Assembly: GCA_946222995.1 (NCBI GenBank)
Contig: CAMIOS010000001.1
Location: forward strand, 186,001 to 250,000
DNA length: 64,000 nucleotides
Source: an uncultured Enhydrobacter sp.
GTDB taxonomy: Bacteria > Pseudomonadota > Gammaproteobacteria > Pseudomonadales > Moraxellaceae
Direction of reading: 5' to 3'
In this document: positions 47,194-57,000 of the stretch, piece after piece
How the letters are laid out: each line of letters opens with the position of its first letter
Numbering within the stretch: position 1 is the first letter of the stretch
Translations under genes and position numbers: made by a program
Notes under the pieces: model-generated
Told to the model about the DNA's origin: nothing
Databases searched by the model: none
Seen by the model: the letters and a program-made list of their open reading frames with translations, nothing else

Positions 47194-47277
47194 TTACATT
47201 TCTACCGCATCATCACCTTCATCAAGGTAAATAATATCTGTTTCATACTCAAAAGCTTCATTTAACATATCTAACAT
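47194..47277 (-). CDS. Unannotated 27-residue acidic microprotein
   Basis: The frame ATG at 47277 to TAA at 47194 encodes a 27-residue peptide beginning MLDMLNEAFEYE and ending DEGDDAVEM. A very strong ribosome site, AGGAG, lies seven bases before the ATG. A minus-strand intrinsic terminator follows 60 bases after the stop. The peptide is strongly acidic (nine Asp/Glu) with no Lys or Arg, has no hydrophobic helix or signal, and matches no family I know. Ribosome site, stop and terminator together support a real gene; a regulatory peptide or a small partner protein are possibilities only. Confidence 0.65.
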   Translation of the reverse strand: MLDMLNEAFEYETDIIYLDEGDDAVEM

Positions 47278-47472
47278 AATTTACTCCTGTTGTTATTTTT
47301 TATTCAAATTTAGAGCTATCACTTAGCAAATGACTTAATGTTACTTTTATTTTTGGAATGCCTGTCATAGTAACATGTTTGTATTTAACGTGAGAAACGT
47401 GACAGTAGCATGAATATTTAATGACAGGAATATGACTTTACAAAAGGTTACGGATTGCTTAAAAAAGTTTAC

Positions 47473-47670
47473 TTATTTATTGGACTTACCGAGGTCAGCC
47501 AGTTTTAAGCGTTGTTGCTGCTCGTCATAGGCTTGTTTTTGCACACGGTAAATCTCATACACACACAGTTCTTCACAGCCGTTGTTACAGCATTCCCAGT
47601 CTTCAGGATAAATGGGTTCTTCGAGTAGGCATTCGTTATTGGGCAGATTAGGTGTTATTGGTTCTGTCAT
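47473..47670 (-). CDS. Small Cys-rich oxidoreductase-like protein
   Basis: 65 residues, ATG at 47670 with GAG upstream. The middle contains PIYPEDWECCNNGCEELCVYEIY, quoted here only for its pattern Cys-Cys-x3-Cys-x3-Cys-Val-Tyr, which matches the short 'oxidoreductase-like' domain found at the N-terminus of some oxidoreductases and as stand-alone proteins in proteobacteria. The four cysteines may bind a metal or Fe-S cluster. Function unknown. The microprotein gene lies 195 bases downstream in the same direction; the gap (47278-47472) contains CCTGTCA/TGACAGG inverted elements near 47361 and 47424. Confidence 0.75.
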   Translation of the reverse strand: MTEPITPNLPNNECLLEEPIYPEDWECCNNGCEELCVYEIYRVQKQAYDEQQQRLKLADLGKSNK

Positions 47671-47708
47671 TGGTTACTCTTATTAAAATTACGCTGACCA
47701 TCATTATT

Positions 47709-47992
47709 TTATCCAGCCGATTTCTTTGGCAGTAATCTCGTTAATGACAGTTTGCTCAAGGCTGCTTGCTCAAGGCTGCGAGGCATATAGCTCTCAATGG
47801 TGGATTTTGGCACCTACCCCCCATTAATTTAGCATAGTCTTGTGGGTATTTTGGTGATTTATTTGGCTCAGCAAGTAAGCGCTGTGAGATCAATAGAAGG
47901 GGAAATCTAATTTCTGCTAAGTAACCAAACAAATTTAACTTAGAATAGAAAATCTCGTAGCGTGGTTTAGCAAAGTGTAACTCACGGGAATT
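47709..47992 (-). pseudogene. Broken open frame, possible gene remnant
   Basis: On the minus strand a frame without a stop runs from 47992 to a TGA at about 47762, and after removing one copy of a 14-bp tandem duplication it continues to a TAA at 47709. It has no ATG start; it reads through phrases such as AKPRYEIFYSKLNLFGYLAE and AEPNKSPKYPQDYAKLMGG. Recognisable family: none. It may be a decayed gene or a non-coding repeat that happens to be open. The rest of 47671-48068 shows nothing else. Confidence 0.3.
47752..47779. repeat. Perfect 14-bp tandem duplication
   Basis: TTGCTCAAGGCTGC occurs twice head to tail. Its length is not a multiple of three, and it breaks the open frame described for 47709-47992. 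Confidence 0.9.
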
Positions 47993-48068
47993 TCAATTAG
48001 AATCTAAAATTGTTCAGTTACTTATTTAAAATTTTGCATTAAAATAGTTTGGATAAAAGTCTGATTCC

Positions 48069-49370
48069 CTAACCACCCAAAAATATCAGTTTTGCTAATA
48101 AGACCACAGTTAACACAGCGACCGCAGGGCTGACTTCATGGTAGCGACCACTTACCACTTTTGCCACTGTATAGGTGATAAATCCCAATGCTAAGCCATC
48201 GGCTATTGAGAAAGTCAACGGCGTCATCAACAATACCACCGCCACAGGTGACGCTTCGGTCAAGTCATTCCAATCCACTTCACTTAACGTAAATAGCATC
48301 AACACAGCCACATAAAAAATCGCCCCTGCGGTGGCATACGCAGGAATCATGCCCGCCAATGGTGCAAAAAACAGTGCCAATAAAAACAGTAAGCCCACCA
48401 CAATCGCGGTCAGCCCTGTGCGACCCCCTGCCGCTACGCCTGCGGTACTCTCTACATAACTGGTTACCGACGATGTACCCAGTAGCGAGCCTGCCACCGC
48501 TGCCGCCGAATCAGCAAACAATGCCTTGCCTAAGTTTGGGATATTGCCATCTGCCTGCATCAAGCCTGCTTTTTTGGTTACCCCAATTAGCGTGCCTGAC
48601 GTATCAAACAGCACCACAAATAAAAACGCAAAAATCACGCTGATCATGCTGACATCCAACGCGCCAGCAATATCAAGCTGCATTAGTGTCGGGGCAATTG
48701 AAGGCGGTGTCGAAACAATGCCCGGATATTGGGTATGTCCGGTAAGAAGGCTAATCACCGTCACGATTAAAATCGATAGCATAACAGCAGCAGGAACTTT
48801 ACGTTGCACAAATACCACAATCAAGAAGAAGCTTAAAATTGCCATCGCTGGGGCAAAATCGGTTAATTTACCCATAGTGACAAAAGTGGCAGGACTTGCC
48901 ACGATAATTCCCGAGCTTTTGAGGGCGATAAATGCCAAAAATGCCCCGATCCCTGCCACAATGCCTTGCTTAAGCGTATAAGGAATAGCATTAATAATCC
49001 ATTCTCGCAGCTTAAACACACTGATAAATACGAATACTAACCCCGAGATAAACACTGCCCCCAATGCCACTTGCCAGCTTTTACCCATACCAAGTACCAC
49101 CGAAAAGGTAAAAAACGCGTTTAGTCCCATACCTGGGGCAAGAGCCACAGGCAATCTGGCAATCAAACCCATCAAAAAACAACCAATCGCCGATGCCAAA
49201 CAGGTGGCGACAAATACTGCCCCTTTGTCCATCCCTGCTTTGGTGAGCATATCTGGATTGACAAAAATAATATACGCCATGGTCAAAAACGTGGTAATAC
49301 CTGCAAGAATCTCGGTTTTGATGGTGGTGTTGTGACCATCGATGCCAAAGTATTTTTCTAACATGTTCAT
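48069..49370 (-). CDS. NCS2-family purine permease (AzgA/GhxP-like)
   Basis: 433 residues, about 12-14 helices. The start LEKYFGIDGHNTTIKTEILAG and LTMAYIIFVNP are diagnostic of the AzgA-type adenine/guanine/hypoxanthine group. It imports purine bases by proton symport. A second ATG at codon 3 is possible as start. Single gene; no purine riboswitch-like element was seen in the 128 bases upstream. Confidence 0.9.
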   Translation of the reverse strand: MNMLEKYFGIDGHNTTIKTEILAGITTFLTMAYIIFVNPDMLTKAGMDKGAVFVATCLASAIGCFLMGLIARLPVALAPGMGLNAFFTFSVVLGMGKSWQVALGAVFISGLVFVFISVFKLREWIINAIPYTLKQGIVAGIGAFLAFIALKSSGIIVASPATFVTMGKLTDFAPAMAILSFFLIVVFVQRKVPAAVMLSILIVTVISLLTGHTQYPGIVSTPPSIAPTLMQLDIAGALDVSMISVIFAFLFVVLFDTSGTLIGVTKKAGLMQADGNIPNLGKALFADSAAAVAGSLLGTSSVTSYVESTAGVAAGGRTGLTAIVVGLLFLLALFFAPLAGMIPAYATAGAIFYVAVLMLFTLSEVDWNDLTEASPVAVVLLMTPLTFSIADGLALGFITYTVAKVVSGRYHEVSPAVAVLTVVLLAKLIFLGG

Positions 49371-49498
49371 AGCCGAACCTTAGAATATCGTAAAATGGTG
49401 AAAGGAAAGGAGCAAGAAATTAAAGGGCGGTATTTTAACGGATTTTATACAATTACAAAATAATTTTTTGACTAAGCCCTATTAGCCTTACAAAAATT

Positions 49499-50662
49499 TT
49501 ATTTGTGCAAAAATTCTGCCAATACTTGGTTTAAAAATAAAAATCCCCTATCGCTACATTGTATTCGGTTAGTGTCTAAGCTTATTAAGCCTTGTTGCTG
49601 TAAATTTTGTACCGTGCCTGCAATCACTTGCCAGTCTTGTCCGGTACGTTGTTGCCATAACTGCTTAGGCACACCGTCTTTAAGCCGTAATCCATTCATC
49701 ATAAATTCAAATGGCAAATCCGCCTCATCTATCGCTTGCCAGCCAATAACGGCTTGATTAGCCAAATAATCCTTGGGCAGGCGCGATTTGCTAAAGCGAA
49801 AAATACCATCATGGGTGGTGATTTTGCCATGTGCCCCTGCCCCGATTGCCAAATAATCGCCAAATTGCCAATAGTTGCGATTGTGCCGACTGGGTTGCCA
49901 ATTGCTTAATTTTGACCAAGCCGACACTTCATATTGCCCAAAGCCATTATCAATGAGTCGCTGCGTACCTTGCTCAAAAATATCCGCCAATACTTCGTCA
50001 TCGGGCAATACCGGCGTATTGCGATAAAATACCGTATTGGGCTCAATGGTGAGTTGATACCATGAAATATGCGACACACCCAAATCGATGGCTTGCTGCA
50101 AATCTGCTAACGCTTCGTCAACTGATTGGGTAGGCAAGCCGTGCATCAAATCAATATTTAACCGGGTAAAACCTGCGTGTTTGGCTTGGTTAATAGCAGA
50201 TATCGCTTGCTCGGGCGTATGAATCCGCCCAAGATGGGTCAGTTTTTTTGCTGAAAAACTTTGTACCCCAAGTGACAGCCGATTAATCCCCACGGCTAGA
50301 TAATCTGTAAATGGCGCATGTTCGATGGTGGCAGGATTGGCTTCCATGGTGATTTCACAATCGGGTGCTAAATCCAACAAAGTATTAATTTTGATAAACA
50401 ATTGTTTATAATTGCGTATAGGCAATAGCGAAGGCGTGCCACCACCGATAAAAATTGACTGAATTTGGCGATTTTGCACCCATGGGCGTTGGCTTTTTAA
50501 ATCATGTATCAAGGCTTTTATATAGCGATCAAAATCAATGGCACCGCTACCTTGCAAGTTTTCGTGCGAGTTAAAATCGCAATACGGGCATTTTTTGACA
50601 CACCATGGAATATGAATGTACAACGACAATGGAATGGCTTGGGGATTTAAGTTTGCAGTCAT
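49499..50662 (-). CDS. hemW: Radical-SAM haem chaperone HemW
   Basis: 387 residues. The N-terminus SLYIHIPWCVKKCPYCDFNSH carries the CxxxCxxC cluster motif without the fourth Cys of HemN, placing it with HemW rather than coproporphyrinogen dehydrogenase. GGGTPSLL and the C-terminal HemN-C domain are present. HemW binds haem and delivers it to respiratory enzymes; it is often misannotated as HemN. It is a single gene. Confidence 0.9.
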   Translation of the reverse strand: MTANLNPQAIPLSLYIHIPWCVKKCPYCDFNSHENLQGSGAIDFDRYIKALIHDLKSQRPWVQNRQIQSIFIGGGTPSLLPIRNYKQLFIKINTLLDLAPDCEITMEANPATIEHAPFTDYLAVGINRLSLGVQSFSAKKLTHLGRIHTPEQAISAINQAKHAGFTRLNIDLMHGLPTQSVDEALADLQQAIDLGVSHISWYQLTIEPNTVFYRNTPVLPDDEVLADIFEQGTQRLIDNGFGQYEVSAWSKLSNWQPSRHNRNYWQFGDYLAIGAGAHGKITTHDGIFRFSKSRLPKDYLANQAVIGWQAIDEADLPFEFMMNGLRLKDGVPKQLWQQRTGQDWQVIAGTVQNLQQQGLISLDTNRIQCSDRGFLFLNQVLAEFLHK

Positions 50663-50840
50663 ATATGTAAAAACTTTAGTTAAACAATAGTCAATAAATA
50701 ATATTAAGGATCGGCGAATCGGTCAAATTGATATACATTTCAAAGCGATAATGGTAGCATGTCTCGCCGTAAAGATTGCTATTTTTTCACACGACTTTTT
50801 AGCGTTACGTTTATGATATCCAATGCTGCAAGGAAAACCG

Positions 50841-50888
50841 ATGACCCTTTCTCCTAAATTACTGAATGCGTTAGACAAATATCAATAA
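50841..50888 (+). CDS. Possible 15-residue leader peptide
   Basis: ATG at 50841 to TAA at 50888 encodes MTLSPKLLNALDKYQ, with AAGGA six to seven bases upstream, ending 34 bases before the MATE gene. It could be a leader peptide, but such short frames arise by chance. Confidence 0.25.
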   Translation: MTLSPKLLNALDKYQ

Positions 50889-50922
50889 TAAATTAGCAAC
50901 CATTAGCCAGTAGTATTTTCCT

Positions 50923-52311
50923 ATGATCGTTTCCTCTAAAGTTCAGCAAGATACCAAACAATTATTCAAACTTACCTTACCCATTTTATTGACCCAAATC
51001 TGCCAATCCGGGTTAAGTCTAGTCGACACCATCATGGCGGGGCAAGTCTCTGCACTTGACTTGTCTGGGGTGGCGATTGGCGCAGGCTTGTGGATGCCGA
51101 CTTTTTTGTTATTGGTTGGGGTGTTGCTAGCGACTACCCCGCTAATTGGCGAAGCTATCGGGCAAGATCGGCAAGATAAAGTTCCTTTTATCACCCAGCA
51201 GTCGCTGTGGCTTGCATTAATCATTGGGCTTGTGGGTTGGGGCGTGGTCAATCAAGTGCATTATCTGTTTACCCCGCTTGGCGTACCGATGAATATTCAA
51301 CCCATCGCCAAAGCGTTTATTTTTGGTATTTCGCTCGGTTTACCTGCGGTATGTCTATATACCACGCTACGCTGTTATACCGAAAGCCTGGGTAAACCGA
51401 TGGTAGTGACTGTCATTAGCGTACTTGGACTGCTACTTAATATTCCGTTTAATTATTTGTTTATTCATGGCTCGGCGGCTGTGCCTGCATTAGCTTGGCT
51501 AAATATCCCTGCAATGGGTGGCGCAGGCTGTGGTTATGCTTCGGCGGTGACTTTGTGGGCAAGCTTATTAATGTTGGTGGCGTTTTTGAGTGTATCAAAA
51601 CAAGCCGACTTTGCCGCCACCCGTTTTTTTCGCAAGTTTAGCTCGCCAAAGTTATCGCAATTTGCCACCCAATTGGCGATTGGGATTCCAATTGGGTTAT
51701 CGGTATTTTTTGAGGTGAGTGCCTTTAGCTTGGCCTCACTGATTGTCAGTCCGCTTGGCGAAATTGCGGTGGCAAGCCATCAAGTGGCGATTACTATTTC
51801 ATCACAGCTTTTTATGTTTCCGTTTTCGGTGGCGATGGCGTTGACGATTATGGTGTCCAATCGATTTGGGGCAAAAGATTATCCTGCGTTAAAACGGATT
51901 AAAATTATTGGGCTGGTGGTGGCGACTAGTATTGCCTTAATCAGTATCGTGTTAATGGTCATATTTAATAAACAATTACCCAGTTTATTTAGCGAAAATC
52001 CAGCGGTCATTGAGCAAGCGGCAATGTTGTTATGGTTTGCTACTGTCTATCAGTTATTTGATGCGTGGCAGGTGAATTTTGCGGGCATGTTACGAGGCAT
52101 ACAAGATACGACGGTACCGATGTTTATCACGTTGTTTTGTTATTGGGGCGTGGCGATTCCTTTGGGTAGCTATTTGGTACGTTTTGCCCATTTGGGAGTA
52201 AAAGGGGTATGGATAGCTTTAGTAACAGCATTGGGACTTGCCTCACTGCTTCTTGGGGCAAGGGTATTACAGGCACAACGGCGACTTAAGACGCATTGGT
52301 TATTGGATTAA
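50923..52311 (+). CDS. MATE-family multidrug efflux protein (NorM-like)
   Basis: 462 residues with about 12 helices in two MatE halves. LTLPILLTQICQSGLSLVDTIMAG and the later IGIPIGLSVFFEVSAFSLASL are characteristic. It exports cationic drugs or metabolites using a Na+ or H+ gradient. No ribosome site stronger than TTTTCCT-flanking sequence is seen before the ATG; a short possible leader frame precedes it. Confidence 0.88.
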   Translation: MIVSSKVQQDTKQLFKLTLPILLTQICQSGLSLVDTIMAGQVSALDLSGVAIGAGLWMPTFLLLVGVLLATTPLIGEAIGQDRQDKVPFITQQSLWLALIIGLVGWGVVNQVHYLFTPLGVPMNIQPIAKAFIFGISLGLPAVCLYTTLRCYTESLGKPMVVTVISVLGLLLNIPFNYLFIHGSAAVPALAWLNIPAMGGAGCGYASAVTLWASLLMLVAFLSVSKQADFAATRFFRKFSSPKLSQFATQLAIGIPIGLSVFFEVSAFSLASLIVSPLGEIAVASHQVAITISSQLFMFPFSVAMALTIMVSNRFGAKDYPALKRIKIIGLVVATSIALISIVLMVIFNKQLPSLFSENPAVIEQAAMLLWFATVYQLFDAWQVNFAGMLRGIQDTTVPMFITLFCYWGVAIPLGSYLVRFAHLGVKGVWIALVTALGLASLLLGARVLQAQRRLKTHWLLD

Positions 52312-52381
52312 TGAGTGAGCGTCAGTCAGTTTGTAATTTTTGTTGCTTTTAGTTTGCTAAACTGTTAGTTTAAGATAATAT

Positions 52382-52407
52382 TCCCCTTCGTTGGGGATTT
52401 ATTTTTT
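52382..52407 (+). terminator. Probable terminator after MATE gene
   Basis: TCCCC and GGGGA pair around loop TTCGTT, followed by TTTATTTTTT. Confidence 0.65.
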
Positions 52408-52496
52408 GAGTGGCTGTTTTGATTTATTGGATAGAGAATTAATAATCTATATACATTTGAATCAAAAAATCGATTATTCACAGGAGTGTTATCGGT

Positions 52497-53987
52497 ATGA
52501 TGAATCCAGTTTATATCACCTTTGCCTTGTACCTCATTGCGGTGCTCGGGATTGGGGTGGCGGCGTATTTTGCAACACGCAATTTTGATGATTATATTTT
52601 GGGCGGGCGTAGCTTAGGAAGTTTTGTGACCGCGATGTCGGCAGGGGCATCGGATATGTCGGGTTGGCTGTTGATGGGGCTACCGGGCGCCATTTATGCG
52701 AGCGGGATGAGTGAGTCGTGGATCGCGATTGGGCTTACCATTGGGGCGTATTTTAACTGGTTATTGGTGTCAGGTCGTTTGCGGGTTCACACCGAGTTTA
52801 ATAACAATGCGTTGACTTTGCCGGAATATTTTCATCACCGTTTTGGGGCTGGTAATCGAGTCATTAAAGTCGCTTCTGCGGCGATTATTTTGTTTTTCTT
52901 CACCATTTATTGTGCGTCAGGGATTGTGGCGGGGGCTCGGTTGTTTGAAAGCTTGTTTGCCATTGATTATGGTACCGCGCTATGGCTTGGCGCATTTGCG
53001 ACCATCATTTATACCTTTATTGGGGGGTTTTTGGCGGTAAGTTGGACGGATACCATTCAAGCCAGTTTGATGATTTTTGCCTTATTATTTGCCCCGATTA
53101 TGGTGTATCTGAACTTGGGTGGTATGGATGAAATCAATACAGCGATTGCCACGGCAACAGCAGCAAATCATAAAAACTACGCAAGCTTGCTGTTTGGTAC
53201 GACGTTTGTCGGTATTATCAGTGCGGCGGCCTGGGGCTTAGGCTATTTTGGTCAGCCACATATTTTGGCTCGCTTTATGGCGGCAGATTCGGTCAAGTCG
53301 TTGACCAATGCCCGTCGTATCGGTATGACATGGATGGTGCTGTGCTTGGCAGGTGCGGTATTTGTCGGTTACTTTGGTCTGGCATTTTTTACCGAGCATC
53401 CTGATAAAGTCGGCGTATTGCAGGGCAATAATGAGCGAATTTTTATTGGTTTGGCTCAGTTATTGTTTAATCCTTGGATTGTGGGCGTTGTGTTATCGGC
53501 GATTTTGGCGGCGGTGATGAGCACGTTAAGCTGTCAGTTGTTGGTATGCTCAAGTGCGATTACCGAAGATTTTTATAAAGGCTTTATCCGCCCCAATGCA
53601 ACACAAAAAGAGTTGGTGTGGATTGGGCGGGGGATGGTGTTTTTGGTCGCTGCAATTGCGATTATCATCGCCCAAAACCCAGATAGTAAAGTGCTTGGCT
53701 TGGTGTCTTATGCGTGGGCAGGCTTTGGTGCGGCTTTTGGTCCTGTGGTGATTTTATCGCTATTTTGGCGTCGCATGACAGGCACAGCGGCACTCGTGGG
53801 CATGATTGTTGGGGCGTTGGTGGTGATTGCGTGGAAGCCTTTGACGGGCAGCAGTTTGTATGAGATTGTCCCTGGCTTTATTCTTAGCATGCTTGCCATT
53901 TATGTGGTATCTATGATGACAAAACCTGCCGCTGGCGTGATAGCGCGTTTTGATGAAGCGGACAAAGCGTATCGTAACGCGCGTTAA
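52497..53987 (+). CDS. putP: Sodium/proline symporter PutP
   Basis: 496 residues with about 13 helices. YFATRNFDDYILGGRSLG and MSAGASDMSGWLLMGLPGA are the conserved Na+/proline site of PutP. It imports proline for the PutA enzyme encoded next. GGAG lies seven bases before the ATG at 52497. A UUCG-loop terminator follows, so putA may have a separate transcript. Confidence 0.95.
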   Translation: MMNPVYITFALYLIAVLGIGVAAYFATRNFDDYILGGRSLGSFVTAMSAGASDMSGWLLMGLPGAIYASGMSESWIAIGLTIGAYFNWLLVSGRLRVHTEFNNNALTLPEYFHHRFGAGNRVIKVASAAIILFFFTIYCASGIVAGARLFESLFAIDYGTALWLGAFATIIYTFIGGFLAVSWTDTIQASLMIFALLFAPIMVYLNLGGMDEINTAIATATAANHKNYASLLFGTTFVGIISAAAWGLGYFGQPHILARFMAADSVKSLTNARRIGMTWMVLCLAGAVFVGYFGLAFFTEHPDKVGVLQGNNERIFIGLAQLLFNPWIVGVVLSAILAAVMSTLSCQLLVCSSAITEDFYKGFIRPNATQKELVWIGRGMVFLVAAIAIIIAQNPDSKVLGLVSYAWAGFGAAFGPVVILSLFWRRMTGTAALVGMIVGALVVIAWKPLTGSSLYEIVPGFILSMLAIYVVSMMTKPAAGVIARFDEADKAYRNAR

Positions 53988-54006
53988 ATGGTGATGTATG
54001 ATCGTA

Positions 54007-54040
54007 AAAACAGTTAATCTCTTCGGAGTTTAGCTGTTTT
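54007..54040 (+). terminator. UUCG-loop intrinsic terminator after putP
   Basis: A long stem (AAAACAG with CTGTTTT outside, CTC with GAG inside) closes on a TTCG tetraloop and is followed by a T run. Confidence 0.85.
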
Positions 54041-54086
54041 TTATTTGTGATTTTTATTGGCTATCTTTTATAACAAGGAGTGTGGG

Positions 54087-57000
54087 ATGTTTCAATTTTC
54101 TTTTGAGCAATCAGCGTTACGTGATGCGATTACAGCGGCTTATCGGCTTGATGAGCCCACCGCCATGCAACGCTTGGCACAACAAATCACCCTCAACCCA
54201 GAACAACCAAGTCGTATCGACGCCCTTGCTCGCCGCCTTGTGACCCAAGTGCGTGCCAACCGAAGCCGCTCATCAGGCGTGGATGCCTTGATGCACGAGT
54301 TTTCGCTATCGATTGAAGAAGGTATCGCCTTGATGTGTCTTGCCGAGGCATTGCTACGAATTCCTGACAATACCACCCGTGATAAGCTGATTAAAGACAA
54401 AATGGCAGGCGGTGACTGGAAAAGCCATTTAAATAACAGCCCTTCGATGTTCGTCAATGCGGCAGCTTGGGGACTATTGATGACAGGCAAGCTGTCACAT
54501 GAAACTGATGAAAAATCCTTGGGAGCAGCACTCAACCGTGTCATCCAAAAAGGCGGCGAGCCGTTTATTCGTGGCGGTGTCAATTATGCCATGAAAATGT
54601 TAGGCAAACAGTTTGTCACGGGACAAACCATCGAAGAAGCGTTAGCCAACGGCAAAGCCCGTGAAAAAATGGGCTATCGCTTTTCGTTTGATATGCTCGG
54701 CGAGGCGGCAATGACCCAAGCCGATGCCGACCGCTATTATCAAGATTATGTCAACGCCATTCACGCCATTGGCAAAGATTCACAAGGGCGTGGCGTGTAT
54801 GATGGCAATGGAATTTCGGTCAAGCTCTCGGCAATCCACCCTCGCTATGTGCGAGCGCAGCATGAGCGAGTGATGAGCGAATTATTGCCTCGCCTAAAAG
54901 CCTTGTATTTACTTGCCAAACAGTACAACATTGGATTAAATATCGACGCCGAAGAAGCCAATCGCCTTGAACTGTCGCTTGATTTGATGGAAAAATTGGT
55001 CAGCGACCCCGAGCTACAAGGCTTTAACGGCATTGGCTTTGTGGTGCAAGCTTACCAAAAACGCTGTCCGTATGTTATTGATTATCTGATTGACCTTGCC
55101 CGTCGCAACAACCAAAAACTGATGATTCGATTGGTGAAAGGGGCGTATTGGGACAGCGAAATCAAATGGGCACAAGTCGATGGTATGAACGGCTACCCCG
55201 TTTATACCCGTAAAGTACATACCGACATTGCTTATCTTGCCTGTGCCAAAAAACTGTTATCTGCCCAAGATGCGATTTTCCCACAGTTTGCCTCACTCAA
55301 TGCCTACACCCTCGCCGCAGTGCATGAACTGGCAGGTGATAAAGACTATGAGTTTCAGTGTTTGCATGGTATGGGCGAAACTTTGTATGACCAAGTGGTC
55401 GGTAAAAAAAACTTGGGGCGGCGGGTGCGGATTTATGCCCCTGTCGGCACGCACAAAACGCTACTGGCGTATTTGGTACGTCGTTTGCTTGAAAATGGGG
55501 CAAATAGCTCGTTTGTCAATCGCATTGTCGATGAAAATGTCAGTATTGATGAGTTGGTCAGCTGCCCGCTCGATGCGTTAGCCATCACGCATGGCTCTAC
55601 CAATGGCCTGACCCCGCTACCTCGTCAGCTGTACGGTAACCATCGCCAAAATTCCAAAGGCATTGACTTAAGTAACGAGCACGCCTTGCAATCGCTTGAA
55701 CAAGCCATGAACGAGGCGATGAGTGTCAAGCTTGAGGTTGCCTCGCTTACCGCTACCCCTACCACCAATGCTGCCCCACATACCGTAAAAAACCCTGCCG
55801 ACCCAACCGACACTATCGCCACGGTCACTTTTATCCAAGCAAACAGCGTGCCTGCGGTGATTGATGCAGCGATAAACGCACAGTCCAACTGGGCAGCGCA
55901 GCCAATGTCGGTACGGGCAGCGTGTTTGCGTCAGTTTGCCGATTTGATGGAACAACGTATGCCGCTGCTTATGATGGTGGCGATTCGTGAAGCAGGCAAA
56001 ACCCTACAAAATGCCATTGCCGAGGTGCGAGAAGCGGTGGATTTTTGTCGCTTTTATGCCGATGAAGCCCAACGCCTTGCCCATGTATCTGCCATCGGTA
56101 CCGTGGTGGCGATTAGTCCGTGGAATTTCCCATTGGCGATTTTTGTCGGCGAAATGGTCTCCGCCTTAGTCATGGGCAACAGCGTCGTGGCAAAACCTGC
56201 CGAACAGACCAGCGTTATTGCTTATCTAGCGGTATCATGGCTACATGAAGCGGGCGTGCCAACTGACGTATTACAACTTGTACTCGGTGCAGGAGATGTC
56301 GGGGCAGCATTGACCCAAGATACCCGCATAGCAGGGGTAATTTTTACCGGCTCGACCGATGTGGCAAAACGTATCAACCAAACCCTTGCTGCCCGTCAAG
56401 ACAGCCCCATCCTTATCGCCGAAACAGGCGGGCAAAATGCCATGATTGTCGATAGTAGCGCATTACCTGAGCAAGTATGTGCCGATGTGCTCAACTCTGC
56501 TTTTGACTCGGCAGGTCAACGTTGTTCGGCGTTGCGGATTTTGTGCGTCCAAGAAGACATCGCCGACCATATGCTTGAGATGATGAAAGGGGCGATGGAT
56601 GAGCTTGTCGTTGCCAATCCAATGCAGCTGCGTACTGATATTGGACCTGTCATTGATGAGGAAGCCAAACAAAACCTGCTGAATCACATCAACCGCTTAA
56701 AAGGCAGTGCTAAATCTTATCACGAGATTGCGTTGGCAGCTGATGCGAATACCGCAGGGTTTTTTGTTAATCCGATTGTGTTTGAACTCAATGATCTGTC
56801 CGAACTGACCCAAGAGGTGTTTGGTCCTGTCTTGCATGTGGTGCGGTTCTCTGGCAAAAACTTGGATGGCTTGATTGATGAAATCAACAGCAAAGGCTAT
56901 GCCTTGACCCACGGTATCCATAGCCGTATCGACAGCACCATTAACCGTATTTGTGCCCGTATCGAAGCAGGTAACATTTATGTCAATCGCAATATTGTCG

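Noticed and set aside
47194..47277. Microprotein as PqqA-type RiPP precursor
   Set aside because: The size fits, but the Glu-x3-Tyr core is not convincing and no radical-SAM maturase is nearby.
49371..49498. Purine riboswitch upstream of the purine permease
   Set aside because: The 128-base leader shows none of the conserved loop sequences of the purine aptamer.
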